64,000 bases of DNA from Rhodomicrobium sp. Its GTDB lineage: Bacteria; Pseudomonadota; Alphaproteobacteria; Rhizobiales; HXMU1428-3. Shown in pieces: positions 9,847 to 17,925 of the stretch. The position numbers were made by a program, and so were the translations under genes. The notes beneath the pieces were generated by a model. That model was not told the origin of the DNA. It saw only the letters and a list, made by a program, of their open reading frames with translations, and ran no database searches. Within the stretch, counting starts at the first letter, position 1; the number at the start of each line of letters is the position of its first letter. Where the stretch lies: contig BQJK01000002.1 in assembly GCA_021604665.1 (NCBI GenBank), forward strand, positions 186,001 through 250,000, written 5' to 3'.

Positions 9847-10172
9847 TTAGTAGCCCCGCTGATAGGTGACCACGATCCTTGCTATACAGGCCTGGTTTTT
9901 AGCCTGGCTGATATTGACTGCCTGTGCGAAATTCTGAGTAAACTCAGGCGCTATGGCAGTGTGTGCAAGGACTGCGAATCATTTCATTTTTTCGAAGAAT
10001 AGCTTTTTGGGCCCGGCTATTCCATAGGCAGAGCAGTAATGTTGCATTTTCCTTTAGTTCTGCTGCTGTTATGCCGCTTTATCGGGCTCATAAGGGTTGC
10101 TTTTTTATGCTTGTTAGGTCATTTGATGGCGTTCGTTGCAGTTGCATCTCTCACGTCCGGTTTTAGATTATT
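9847..10172. other. Divergent intergenic region chpT / cysQ-like gene
   Basis: Promoters for both genes are expected here, but I see no clear -35/-10 pair. A 67-codon ORF inside it has no ribosome site and no recognisable features, and I do not call it. Confidence 0.4.
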
Positions 10173-11027
10173 ATGACAGCACCCACCCACGATACCCTTA
10201 CCAACTCTCTCATCCCTCTGGCTCTTGCAGCTGGGGCGTTGATTATGGAGATCTATGCGCAGGGGTTTAATGTGAAGGTTAAACCGGATGATAGCCCGGT
10301 GACTGAAGCGGATATGGTAGCTGAGCGGCTTATTGTACAGGGGCTGCAGGCTGCTTTTCCAGATATTCCTATCGTTGCTGAAGAAATGTGTGCGGCGGGC
10401 GCGCAGCCTAAAGCTGGGCCGTTGTTCTTTCTGGTGGATGCGCTGGATGGTACCAAAGAATTTGTTGCACAGCGCAGTGAATTTACGGTCAATATTGCGC
10501 TGATCGCTGATGGGCAGCCTTATTTTGGCATTGTTTACGCCCCTGCCAGCAACTCGCTTTACGTAACAGTGGCGCCTGATTCTGCGGGTTATGCTGATGT
10601 CTCGCCAAGAGCTTTAACAGAGATGGAAGGGCTTGAATTGAGCGATATTGCAGTTCTTAAGCCCATTCATGTTCGGGCCTGGCCAGACAGGAAGCCGGTG
10701 GCACTTGCCAGCCGCTCCCATAAAGATGAGCGGACCGATGCCTTTTTGAAGCAAAATGGTATTGAGGACCGGATGAGCTTTGGTTCATCTTTGAAGTTTT
10801 GCCAGCTTGCTGCAGGGGCAGCTGATATATACCCCCGCTTTGGGCCAACGATGGAATGGGACACTGCGGCCGGTCATGCGGTTTTGAGTGCTGCAGGAGG
10901 CGCTGTTGTTACTCCTCAAGGGGCTCCATTTCATTACGGCAAAACTGATTTGAATTTTAAGAATGGGGCGTTTATCGCGGCCAGTGTATCAGGTTTAAAT
11001 CAATTGCAGTTTGAAGCTGAGGGCTGA
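10173..11027 (+). CDS. cysQ: 3'(2'),5'-bisphosphate nucleotidase, CysQ type
   Basis: Inositol-monophosphatase superfamily enzyme. The CysQ branch hydrolyses 3'-phosphoadenosine 5'-phosphate left by sulfate assimilation. Metal-binding motifs are visible: SPVTEADMVAE, the EE of IVAEEM, the signature DALDGT at residues 89-94, and WDTAAGHAVLSAAGG near residue 230. At 284 residues the length suits CysQ. The substrate is inferred from family resemblance; an inositol phosphatase is the alternative. No sulfate genes are nearby. Confidence 0.88.
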   Translation: MTAPTHDTLTNSLIPLALAAGALIMEIYAQGFNVKVKPDDSPVTEADMVAERLIVQGLQAAFPDIPIVAEEMCAAGAQPKAGPLFFLVDALDGTKEFVAQRSEFTVNIALIADGQPYFGIVYAPASNSLYVTVAPDSAGYADVSPRALTEMEGLELSDIAVLKPIHVRAWPDRKPVALASRSHKDERTDAFLKQNGIEDRMSFGSSLKFCQLAAGAADIYPRFGPTMEWDTAAGHAVLSAAGGAVVTPQGAPFHYGKTDLNFKNGAFIAASVSGLNQLQFEAEG

Positions 11028-11096
11028 GGCCCAACTTTTATTTCAATTATTTCTTGTTCTGACTTTACAAATTATCAGGCTCTGGCTTCAAACAGA

Positions 11097-11849
11097 TCAG
11101 GGCTTGGGGTCTGACTTGCTGCTTAGCGCTTTGTAGCTTGGCAGATCTACTGAGAGGTTGGCCCAATTTTCACGGGTCTTGCTGGTGAGTTTCTTATAAT
11201 TCTCACTCCATAGATATTTATTGACGGTATTCTGGAAGAGAAATAGCTGACCGTTTATGATGCTCCAGATAATTGGCGCCCCTTCAGCAATGATACCTTG
11301 AGAGAGAGCATAGGGGTCGTGGCCGGCATATTTTGGGGCGTAAATGCTGGGTGATTTCGCAAATATGCGCCGGTTGCCGTCTGTCTCGAAGCGCCATGAC
11401 GTGCCGTGCCAGCTGCCTTGATACTCGGTTTTGCCAAGACTGGGTTTGCCTTGCTCATAATAGGCGATGGGGTCAAAACCGCCGATGGCAAAGCCGTTGG
11501 CAGGGTCCGTCCAATGTTTTGGCAGGTATAAATTTTCCAATTTTTTTAGACGTTCATCAAGCCGGGTTCTTTGTTCGCGGATGTTATCGCGTTCGGCTTT
11601 CAGGGCGTCTTTGGTTTTTTCCAGGATGGATTTATCTTCAGTTTTTTTATCATCTGACTTTTCGGTCTCTGCCTGCTGTGCCATCAGCTGGGGGAGAGGC
11701 AAAAGCGCCATGATAAGACCGGCTATTAGCAGACTTATGGCGCGTAGCTGTGCTGGTCTATGGGCACTGCGGCTCAAAGCCATGTTGGCTGAGCGCGGCA
11801 TGTTTTGATTTATTAAGGGCTGTTTCATGGGGGTGAGTTTAGAGAGCAA
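11097..11849 (-). CDS. YHS-domain-type exported protein
   Basis: Function not established. The N-terminal hydrophobic stretch (about residues 30-57, ending ALLPLPQLMAQQ) looks like a signal peptide or anchor. A charged coiled-coil follows (about 60-110, KTKDALKAERDNIREQRTRLDERLKKLE). The C-terminal domain contains GFAIGGFDPIAYYEQGKP and the FAKSPSIYAPKYAGHDPYALSQG pattern in two parts, which is the YHS-like arrangement of alphaproteobacterial exported proteins. The true start may be a later Met (for example the MALSRSAHRP or MALLPLP positions). It is convergent with the cysQ-like gene. Confidence 0.7.
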   Translation of the reverse strand: MLSKLTPMKQPLINQNMPRSANMALSRSAHRPAQLRAISLLIAGLIMALLPLPQLMAQQAETEKSDDKKTEDKSILEKTKDALKAERDNIREQRTRLDERLKKLENLYLPKHWTDPANGFAIGGFDPIAYYEQGKPSLGKTEYQGSWHGTSWRFETDGNRRIFAKSPSIYAPKYAGHDPYALSQGIIAEGAPIIWSIINGQLFLFQNTVNKYLWSENYKKLTSKTRENWANLSVDLPSYKALSSKSDPKP

Positions 11850-12132
11850 TCTTTAAATTTTACGCAATGGGATGTTGGCGGCGCTGTCGCTGGTTTTAAG
11901 CGCGGGGCTAAATCCCGCAGAATCGCCATAGTTTGCTGACTATGTGAGTGATATTAGAGTGATTGTAATTTGTTAACCATTCCTTCGCGGATTTAAGGTG
12001 AAACTCGCCTATCGCTTACATTTTGCCTTTTTAGCTGGTTTTTCAGCATGGTGACCTTTCACAAGGCTTTTGGTGGGCGTGGTATTTTACTTCAGGCTTC
12101 GGCCTTTAATGATGGTCTCAAGAGGTTTTTAA

Positions 12133-12990
12133 ATGATGGCTTTCGGCACCCTGACAGAGATGAATTTTGGATCTCTTAAACATTCCGCTTATCTACAGAG
12201 ACATTCTGCTGATCTAAAGAGACATTCCGCTTACCTAAAGAGACTGGCCAGTTATGGCGTTCGGCTGGTGGCAGCGGCGTTATTTTTAGCGGTTTTGCAG
12301 GCGCCGCAAACCGTGAAAGCTGAAGACCTGCCCTGGAATGACCAACCGGCTGAGCGCGGTTATCTACCTGATCAGGACGGCCCCCGAGATATTAGCCCGG
12401 ATAAACCTGCCTATGATGCACCGCCCGCTCAGCGTTATGACGCCCCGCCACAGAAAAATTACAATGCCCGGGATGACCGCGGCTATGACAATAGACCGAT
12501 TACCGAACAACAATATTCCTCAAATGAAATTAGCCAGGCTGGGCACCAGTTTTTTGGCTCAGTCTCTGTTGGGCTGGCTAAGGTTGTTGAACATGCCTTT
12601 AAAAGCAAAGGGCGGCCAAACGGGTATATTTTAGGCGAAGAAGCTGGCGGCGCAATTATTGCCGGGCTACGCTATGGTGAGGGTACATTATTCACTAAAT
12701 CTGCCGGGCAGCATAAAGTTTATTGGCAGGGGCCATCTATTGGCTATGATTTTGGCGCTGCTGGCTCTAAAACCATGATCCTTGTTTATAATCTTTATTC
12801 GCCAAAAGATGTTTTTCGCACCTATGGCGGTGTTGCTGGTTCTGCTTATTTTGTTGGCGGTGTTGGCATCACCTATTTGCAACGCGACCATGTTAGCCTT
12901 GCGCCTATTGTTTCTGGTGTGGGGCTTCGGGTTGGTGCTAATGTTGGTTATCTCAAATTTACCAGAAGGCCGACCTGGAACCCGTTTTAG
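12133..12990 (+). CDS. EipA/DUF1134 family envelope protein with N-terminal heptad repeats
   Basis: The C-terminal half (about residues 135-285) matches the DUF1134/EipA family, which in Brucella is a periplasmic protein needed for envelope integrity. It includes ILGEEAGGAIIAGLRYGEG and GGVAGSAYFVGGVG. A signal-like hydrophobic segment (about 40-60, LVAAALFLAVLQAPQTVKA) precedes a Pro/Tyr/Asp-rich linker. Unusually, three tandem 7-residue repeats of the type HSAYLKR lie before the signal segment (about 17-37), making a basic n-region. If the true start lies after the repeat, the repeat would be upstream sequence; I see no better start there. Confidence 0.85.
   Translation: MMAFGTLTEMNFGSLKHSAYLQRHSADLKRHSAYLKRLASYGVRLVAAALFLAVLQAPQTVKAEDLPWNDQPAERGYLPDQDGPRDISPDKPAYDAPPAQRYDAPPQKNYNARDDRGYDNRPITEQQYSSNEISQAGHQFFGSVSVGLAKVVEHAFKSKGRPNGYILGEEAGGAIIAGLRYGEGTLFTKSAGQHKVYWQGPSIGYDFGAAGSKTMILVYNLYSPKDVFRTYGGVAGSAYFVGGVGITYLQRDHVSLAPIVSGVGLRVGANVGYLKFTRRPTWNPF
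12181..12243 (+). repeat. Three tandem 21-bp repeats at the start of the EipA-like gene
   Basis: Units CATTCCGCTTATCTACAGAG(A), then two variants, each 21 bp. They are in frame and give HSAYLQR, HSADLKR, HSAYLKR. Period and frame are exact. Confidence 0.9.
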
Positions 12991-13249
12991 AGTGGGTGTG
13001 TGGGGAATTGCCTGATTGTATATATGTGCTTGCCTGTAATTTCAGAGGGCATCACCGTTAAAATGTGCCTATAAATCAGCACAATTCAACAATATCGGTT
13101 GCCCTTCTTTAGGGAGATTGACAAAATGGTGCTCCAAACCCTGATTTATTTCATAGGTTGAGCTTTCCAACTCCTTATCTCCGCACTTAAAACTGGTTGG
13201 TGGGGGAGGAGCTCTTCGTACCCAACCCGGCTGGACGTTTGTTACAGGC

Positions 13250-14236
13250 ATGATTATCCAATCCATCATGATCTTTTTTCTGGGCGCCTTTATTGCGGTG
13301 CTAATAGCGATTGCTATTGCGCCGCTGATTTGGGCGCGCGCCAGTATTGTTACTCGGCAGCAGATTGTTTCGACTTTGCCGCTCAATGAATTTGAGATCA
13401 GGGCTTCGCGAGATCATCTGCGGGCGGAACATGCCATTAAGGCACATAGGCTGGAGAGCAAGCTGGAGCAGGCCGAGCAAGTGAATGCAAGGCAGCTGAT
13501 TGAGATCAACCGGCGGGAATTACAGATCCACGAAATCAACAACCAGATTATTGAGCTGAAGCAGGAAATTGCTGAAAAGAACAGCCAGAATATTGTGCTG
13601 TTACAAAATATTGACCGCAAAGTGCCTGCGCTTGAAGACCGGGCTGAGCGGCTGATGGCTGTGTTGATTGAAAGAGAGCGCGAAATGGATGCGCTAAAAC
13701 GCCATGGCATACACAGCTTTAGTCATGACAATGAAGATGATGATGATTTCTACTACTCTACAGAAGAAATTGAACAAATGCGCGAGGAGCTTGGCGAAGA
13801 AGTTGAGATGAGCCCGGCCCCACGCCGCACCATCATTGAAAATGCCGAAAGCATCCATGAAGAAAATCGTGACCTGTTGAAAAAAGTGGCCAAGTTGCAA
13901 GCCCGGGTGATGAAGCTTGAAGGCCGCGAGAGTAATGAGACCAATCTGCTGCGGGCTGAAATGCAAAATATCGCCATCACCCTGATGCAGGAACAGGCTG
14001 AGGCTTATCGCAGCCAGTTCCATAATTTACCGAATTTAACCGGCGTTACCGTGGACCCGGCCAATCAACTGCCGTTTGAATTTGAGTTTGATGAGAAGAA
14101 ACCGGTGTTCATTGAAAAGGCGGAACTTGCGGCTGCGAAAAAAGCAGCTAACCCGACCAAATCTGAAGATGATGAACCGCCTATTCCTGAAAATAGCCTG
14201 ACGGCGCGTCTTGAGACATTGTTGAAGCAAAAATAA
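13250..14236 (+). CDS. Membrane-anchored coiled-coil protein of unknown function
   Basis: Not recognised as a named family. One N-terminal transmembrane helix (about residues 5-28) is followed by a long coiled coil (about 45-150), a very acidic patch (DNEDDDDFYYSTEEIEQ), a second coiled coil (about 205-255) and a charged tail. The cell-facing part would lie in the cytoplasm if the helix is a simple anchor. It could be a cell-shape or division scaffold, but nothing in the sequence proves it. It stands alone on this strand and is convergent with the small membrane protein at 14412. Confidence 0.75.
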   Translation: MIIQSIMIFFLGAFIAVLIAIAIAPLIWARASIVTRQQIVSTLPLNEFEIRASRDHLRAEHAIKAHRLESKLEQAEQVNARQLIEINRRELQIHEINNQIIELKQEIAEKNSQNIVLLQNIDRKVPALEDRAERLMAVLIEREREMDALKRHGIHSFSHDNEDDDDFYYSTEEIEQMREELGEEVEMSPAPRRTIIENAESIHEENRDLLKKVAKLQARVMKLEGRESNETNLLRAEMQNIAITLMQEQAEAYRSQFHNLPNLTGVTVDPANQLPFEFEFDEKKPVFIEKAELAAAKKAANPTKSEDDEPPIPENSLTARLETLLKQK

Positions 14237-14347
14237 GCTTCCATTCCCTGCCGCACTTAACTCCTTTAAAAGCATGGCCTAGCATAAACGGCTAGGGGCA
14301 CTTCTAGCTTCTCACCTTCTTTTAGGGAGCAGAGTGATTTTTATTTC

Positions 14348-14373
14348 TTTTTTTTGGGGGGGGGGAGCCCCCC
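14348..14373. other. T8-G10-AG-C6 homopolymer tract between convergent genes
   Basis: Eight T, ten G, then AG and six C. The G and C runs could pair into a short hairpin, but neither strand has a T run after the hairpin, so it is not a standard terminator. A run of ten G is prone to slippage; being between gene ends it should not alter a protein. Confidence 0.6.
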
Positions 14374-14411
14374 TGAGTGGTTTCTATGCCGGGTGGGCTA
14401 AGGCCCACTTA

Positions 14412-14813
14412 TTAAGGCTTCAGGCTAATGACTTTTTTGACTTTTTTGGTGGTTGCGTTCACCAGCCAGAGTTCTAGCTTGCCGGCCTTCTCAACCTGCA
14501 AGGTGATGAAGGCGCCATCGCTCGACATGTTGAGGATCTTATAGCCATTCATGTCAATTTCCATGGTCGGGGCGGGAGCGGAGATGCGCTTTATCTCCTG
14601 CGCTTTAAGTTCTTTTGCTGTTAATGAGCGCTCTATCACCGTATAGATGATGAAACCGAAACCCAGCACAAGGATCACAGCCATTGCGACAATGGTGGTG
14701 ACCAGCATGCGGACGCGGCCTGGTGTCCAGAAGTCTCTAACATCGCCTGGGACATCGCCTGGCTGTTGGCTTGATGGCTTGTCCGCAGCTTTTGCATCAC
14801 TGTTATGATCCAT
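14412..14813 (-). CDS. Small single-pass membrane protein (possibly DUF6476)
   Basis: A 133-residue protein with a charged N-terminus, one transmembrane helix (about residues 34-60, MLVTTIVAMAVILVLGFGFIIYTVIE in two parts) and a C-terminal beta-rich domain (LWLVNATTKKVKKVISLKP end). Genes of this shape are often found divergently beside rluD in alphaproteobacteria and are grouped as DUF6476; I assign that only tentatively. It begins 21 bp from the rluD start on the other strand, so the two share a promoter region. Confidence 0.75.
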   Translation of the reverse strand: MDHNSDAKAADKPSSQQPGDVPGDVRDFWTPGRVRMLVTTIVAMAVILVLGFGFIIYTVIERSLTAKELKAQEIKRISAPAPTMEIDMNGYKILNMSSDGAFITLQVEKAGKLELWLVNATTKKVKKVISLKP

Positions 14814-14834
14814 TTTAGAAGCGCCCTTTAAGTT

Positions 14835-15881
14835 ATGACTGACGAAACTGAGAATTCTACTGCCCCCCCTGCCACGCCGCCAATTTCTAGCGGTGAGGAA
14901 GAGCTTATACGAGCTGTTGTACCTGTGGAGGCTGTTGGCACGCGGCTTGACCGTTTTTTAGCTGACCTGCTACCCGATCACACACGCTCACGCTTGAAGG
15001 ACCTGATTAAAGCCGGGCAGGTTATGCGGGGAGATAATGTTATTTTGTCTCCGAATGCAAGAGTGAAAGAAGGAGATGTTTATGATCTCCGTTTGCCGCC
15101 GGCGGCCTCGCCAGTGCCCTTGGCCGAAAATATTCCGCTCAATGTGATTTATGAAGATGACGACCTGATCGTGATTGATAAACCGGCGGGTATGGTTGTG
15201 CATCCAGCGACCGGCCATTGGCGCGGCACACTTGTAAATGCGCTGCTTTATCATTGCGGTGAAAGTTTATCTGGCATTGGCGGCGTGAAGCGCCCGGGGA
15301 TTGTTCACCGGCTTGATAAGCAAACTTCTGGGCTTATGGTTGTTGCCAAAAATGACAAGGCGCATCTGGGGCTTTCCAGGCAATTTGCTGACCATGGCCG
15401 CAAAGGGCCGCTGACACGGGCTTATACTGCTTTTGTCTGGGGGGTGCCGCAGCCTCAGTTAGGGCGGATTGAAACTGAAATTGGCCGCTCACCTAAAAAT
15501 GCGCTGAAAATGGCTGTACTTCGTGAGGGGGGCAAGGTTGCTATTACCCATTATGACACCAAGAAGCGCTATGGCGATGATGTTATCTCGCAGGTGACCT
15601 GCCGGCTTGAAACCGGTCGGACGCACCAGATCAGGGTGCATCTCACGCATTTGGGGCACCCGCTTCTGGCTGACCCTTTATATGCCACCGGCTTTAAGAC
15701 CAAGAGTTCATTATTGCCTGATGAGCTGAATAACGCGCTGAAATCTTTTGACCGGCAGGCGCTGCATGCGCATCATCTGGGGTTCAGCCATCCTAGAAGC
15801 GGTGAAACCATGCTGTTTGATAGTGATTTACCTGCGGATATGCAGCATATAGAAAATTTATTCGAGACCCTTTTAAAATGA
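14835..15881 (+). CDS. rluD: 23S rRNA pseudouridine synthase, RluD type
   Basis: Makes pseudouridines in helix 69 of 23S rRNA if truly RluD; RluA-family paralogues differ only in target. An S4 RNA-binding domain (about residues 25-85, RLDRFLADLLPDHTRSRLKDLIKAGQV in two parts) precedes the catalytic domain with VIDKPAGMVVHPA and the signature GIVHRLDKQTSGLMVVAKN, catalytic Asp161. At 348 residues it is of usual length. It is followed by rpoH, an order common in alphaproteobacteria. Confidence 0.9.
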   Translation: MTDETENSTAPPATPPISSGEEELIRAVVPVEAVGTRLDRFLADLLPDHTRSRLKDLIKAGQVMRGDNVILSPNARVKEGDVYDLRLPPAASPVPLAENIPLNVIYEDDDLIVIDKPAGMVVHPATGHWRGTLVNALLYHCGESLSGIGGVKRPGIVHRLDKQTSGLMVVAKNDKAHLGLSRQFADHGRKGPLTRAYTAFVWGVPQPQLGRIETEIGRSPKNALKMAVLREGGKVAITHYDTKKRYGDDVISQVTCRLETGRTHQIRVHLTHLGHPLLADPLYATGFKTKSSLLPDELNNALKSFDRQALHAHHLGFSHPRSGETMLFDSDLPADMQHIENLFETLLK

Positions 15882-16192
15882 AATTAACTCCCTATATGGG
15901 AATTATGCTCGCTTTTAACTGGTTCGATTGGGCGAATGGAACCGGTTATTGAGGGTATGAAAATGGGGCTGGATGATGTTAACTTATTGTTTTAAATAGG
16001 TATTCATCCAGTTCCTGTTTGTAATTTAGTGACATGGATGACATGTTATTTATAGTGGCGTGGGCAAATTTCACCTAAATGTCTTGAATTCATCTCAGTT
16101 TCAGCGCCTTTAGGGCTGACTATAGAGGTGAGATTTGGGCCAGATGAGTGATTTTCGCGTGAATGCACCGGTAAATATAAGGGGTTACAGCA
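15882..16192. other. rpoH upstream region (311 bp)
   Basis: No gene seen. It separates rluD from rpoH and must contain the rpoH promoter(s); AAGGGG lies just upstream of the rpoH ATG as a ribosome site. I could not pick out a certain promoter. Confidence 0.4.
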
Positions 16193-17068
16193 ATGGCGAC
16201 CAACCTATTACCTACAGTAGCTAGCGGCCAGGATGGGCTGCAGAAATATCTCTCTGGAGTTCGTGCATTTCCTATGCTGGAGCCTCAGGAAGAATATATG
16301 CTAGCCAAACGCTGGCGGGAACATAATGACCGTCAGGCGGCGCATAAGCTTGTAACCTCGCATTTGCGTTTGGTTGCTAAAATTGCCATGGGATATCGTG
16401 GTTATGGCTTGCCGATTGGCGAAGTTGTCTCTGAAGGCAATGTGGGCTTGATGCAGGCTGTGAAACGGTTTGAGCCGGAAAAAGGCTTTCGCCTTGCGAC
16501 CTATGCCATGTGGTGGATCCGCGCGTCTATCCAAGAGTATATTCTGCGCTCCTGGAGCCTTGTGAAGCTTGGCACCACGGCCTCTCAGAAAAAGCTGTTC
16601 TTTAATCTGCGCCGGGTAAAAGGCCAGATTAATGCCTATGAAGATGGTGATTTGCGGCCTGAAAAGGTTGCGGAAGTTGCCAAGCAGCTTGGTGTTTCTG
16701 AAGAAGATGTAATCTCTATGAACCAGCGCATGCAGGGAGATGCTTCTTTGAATGTGCCGTTGTCGAAAGATGCGGAAGGCGGCGGAGAATGGCAGGATTG
16801 GTTAGTGGATGACCAGGTTGACCAGGAAACGGCCCTTGGAGATAGCCAGGAATTATCACAGAGATTATCGCTGCTCAAGAATGCGATGAATGTGCTGAAT
16901 GAGCGTGAGGCCTCTATTTTCGAGGCACGCCGGCTTAGTGAACAGCCGGAAACTCTTGAAGTGCTGAGCCAGAAATTTGGTGTCAGCCGTGAGCGCATTC
17001 GCCAGATTGAAGTGCGGGCTTTTGAAAAAGTGCAGGAAGCTGTGACAGAAGCTGCTGCCGCGCATTAA
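16193..17068 (+). CDS. rpoH: Heat-shock sigma factor RpoH (sigma-32)
   Basis: Directs RNA polymerase to heat-shock promoters. Region 2 contains the core-binding and -10 recognition helices (LVTSHLRLVAKIAMGYRGYG, VKRFEPEKGFRLATYAMWWI). The RpoH box region QKKLFFNLRR, characteristic of sigma-32, is clear at about residues 132-141. Region 4 ends in LSQKFGVSRERIRQIEVRAFEKVQ. At 291 residues it is normal. A terminator follows 38 bp after the stop, so it is probably transcribed alone. Confidence 0.96.
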   Translation: MATNLLPTVASGQDGLQKYLSGVRAFPMLEPQEEYMLAKRWREHNDRQAAHKLVTSHLRLVAKIAMGYRGYGLPIGEVVSEGNVGLMQAVKRFEPEKGFRLATYAMWWIRASIQEYILRSWSLVKLGTTASQKKLFFNLRRVKGQINAYEDGDLRPEKVAEVAKQLGVSEEDVISMNQRMQGDASLNVPLSKDAEGGGEWQDWLVDDQVDQETALGDSQELSQRLSLLKNAMNVLNEREASIFEARRLSEQPETLEVLSQKFGVSRERIRQIEVRAFEKVQEAVTEAAAAH

Positions 17069-17106
17069 CAGGCATTAAATTCAGATTTTTTAAATCAATT
17101 AGGGGC

Positions 17107-17128
17107 GGGGCAACCTGCCCCTTTTTTT
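17107..17128 (+). terminator. Terminator of rpoH
   Basis: GGGGCA-ACC-TGCCCC hairpin followed by seven T. Confidence 0.9.
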
Positions 17129-17380
17129 GGCTACGCGGCTTACAGGTCTGATTGGATTTTCTGACGAGCTGGCCGCTAAATTAGACTGTAAAACTTTAAA
17201 AATTAAAGCTTTGTTAACCCAATCAGCTCACGCTTGAAGACAGGTCCGATCAAGCGACCTAATCGCGTTATGTGCCGAATTTGGCAATAGCGTTTCGTAA
17301 CTTGTATCGCGTTTTACAGGCTACCTGGCCTTCCGCTAATTTGGGCAGGGTTCTGTTCCAAATGAGGAGTTGTTATCAAG

Positions 17381-17587
17381 ATGGTTCGTCACGATTTGGC
17401 CCAAACTTTAATGCCGTTTACTACCGGCAAACAGCCACGTGCCATTACCACTCCTCTTCCCTTCTCTCAGGCTGGCATGACCAGAGCCAAACCTTTCCTT
17501 CGAGCCGTAATCATTAAGGCGCAAAAGCATCGCCACAGGCGTGTTACCGCCCTAATCAACGCCCGATTGTCCAATCCAATGGAGTGA
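17381..17587 (+). CDS. Possible small protein, 68 aa
   Basis: Weak candidate. GAGGAG lies 11 nt before the ATG. The product is basic and rich in Arg, Ala and Thr, with no recognisable domain. Its stop is 3 nt before the start of a second small ORF with its own GGAG, and a strong terminator follows at 17761, so the region could be a short transcript encoding two small peptides or a structured RNA. Confidence 0.25.
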   Translation: MVRHDLAQTLMPFTTGKQPRAITTPLPFSQAGMTRAKPFLRAVIIKAQKHRHRRVTALINARLSNPME

Positions 17588-17590
17588 CCC

Positions 17591-17734
17591 ATGATGCAGC
17601 ACCTCCTCACCATATCTTTCAACACTATGCTCAGGTGCTTCAACTCTTACCTCATGACACTGATTTCGCGATTTTTTAAACTCTCTCATCCACCTTTACA
17701 GCCCCAGCTTTTGCGTCCTCCTCGAGGGCGCTGA
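17591..17734 (+). CDS. Possible leader-like peptide, 47 aa, Leu-rich, ending in RPPRGR
   Basis: Begins with ATGATG and has GGAG at good spacing. About a quarter of its residues are Leu, and it ends LLRPPRGR just 26 bp before a strong terminator hairpin. Position between ribosome site and terminator resembles a translation-controlled attenuator, but the gene downstream is an acyltransferase rather than an amino-acid biosynthesis gene, and I see no clear anti-terminator. Low certainty. Confidence 0.25.
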   Translation: MMQHLLTISFNTMLRCFNSYLMTLISRFFKLSHPPLQPQLLRPPRGR

Positions 17735-17760
17735 ACCTAAACCAGTTATTGACCTAAGCG

Positions 17761-17792
17761 AAACCCGGCCTGCGTATCTGGCCGGGTTTTTT
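17761..17792 (+). terminator. Strong terminator upstream of the acyltransferase gene
   Basis: AAACCCGGCC pairs with GGCCGGGTTT, then a T run. It ends whatever transcript covers 17.2-17.7 kb or acts as an attenuator. Confidence 0.88.
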
Positions 17793-17925
17793 ATGGGCTC
17801 GCCCTGTTTAGGCAAAGTCTTAACTATCTCATGAACTGAATCTAAAGCATTTAACCCTATCCTTAGTCTTGAATTTGTCAGCCCTGCTGCTGGCTGCAGT
17901 TCCCGAGTAGTTAAGGATTTGTTTT

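Noticed and set aside
14341-14380. G10/C6 hairpin as a terminator
   Set aside because: The T run precedes the hairpin, and the other strand has A after it; neither orientation fits a Rho-independent terminator.
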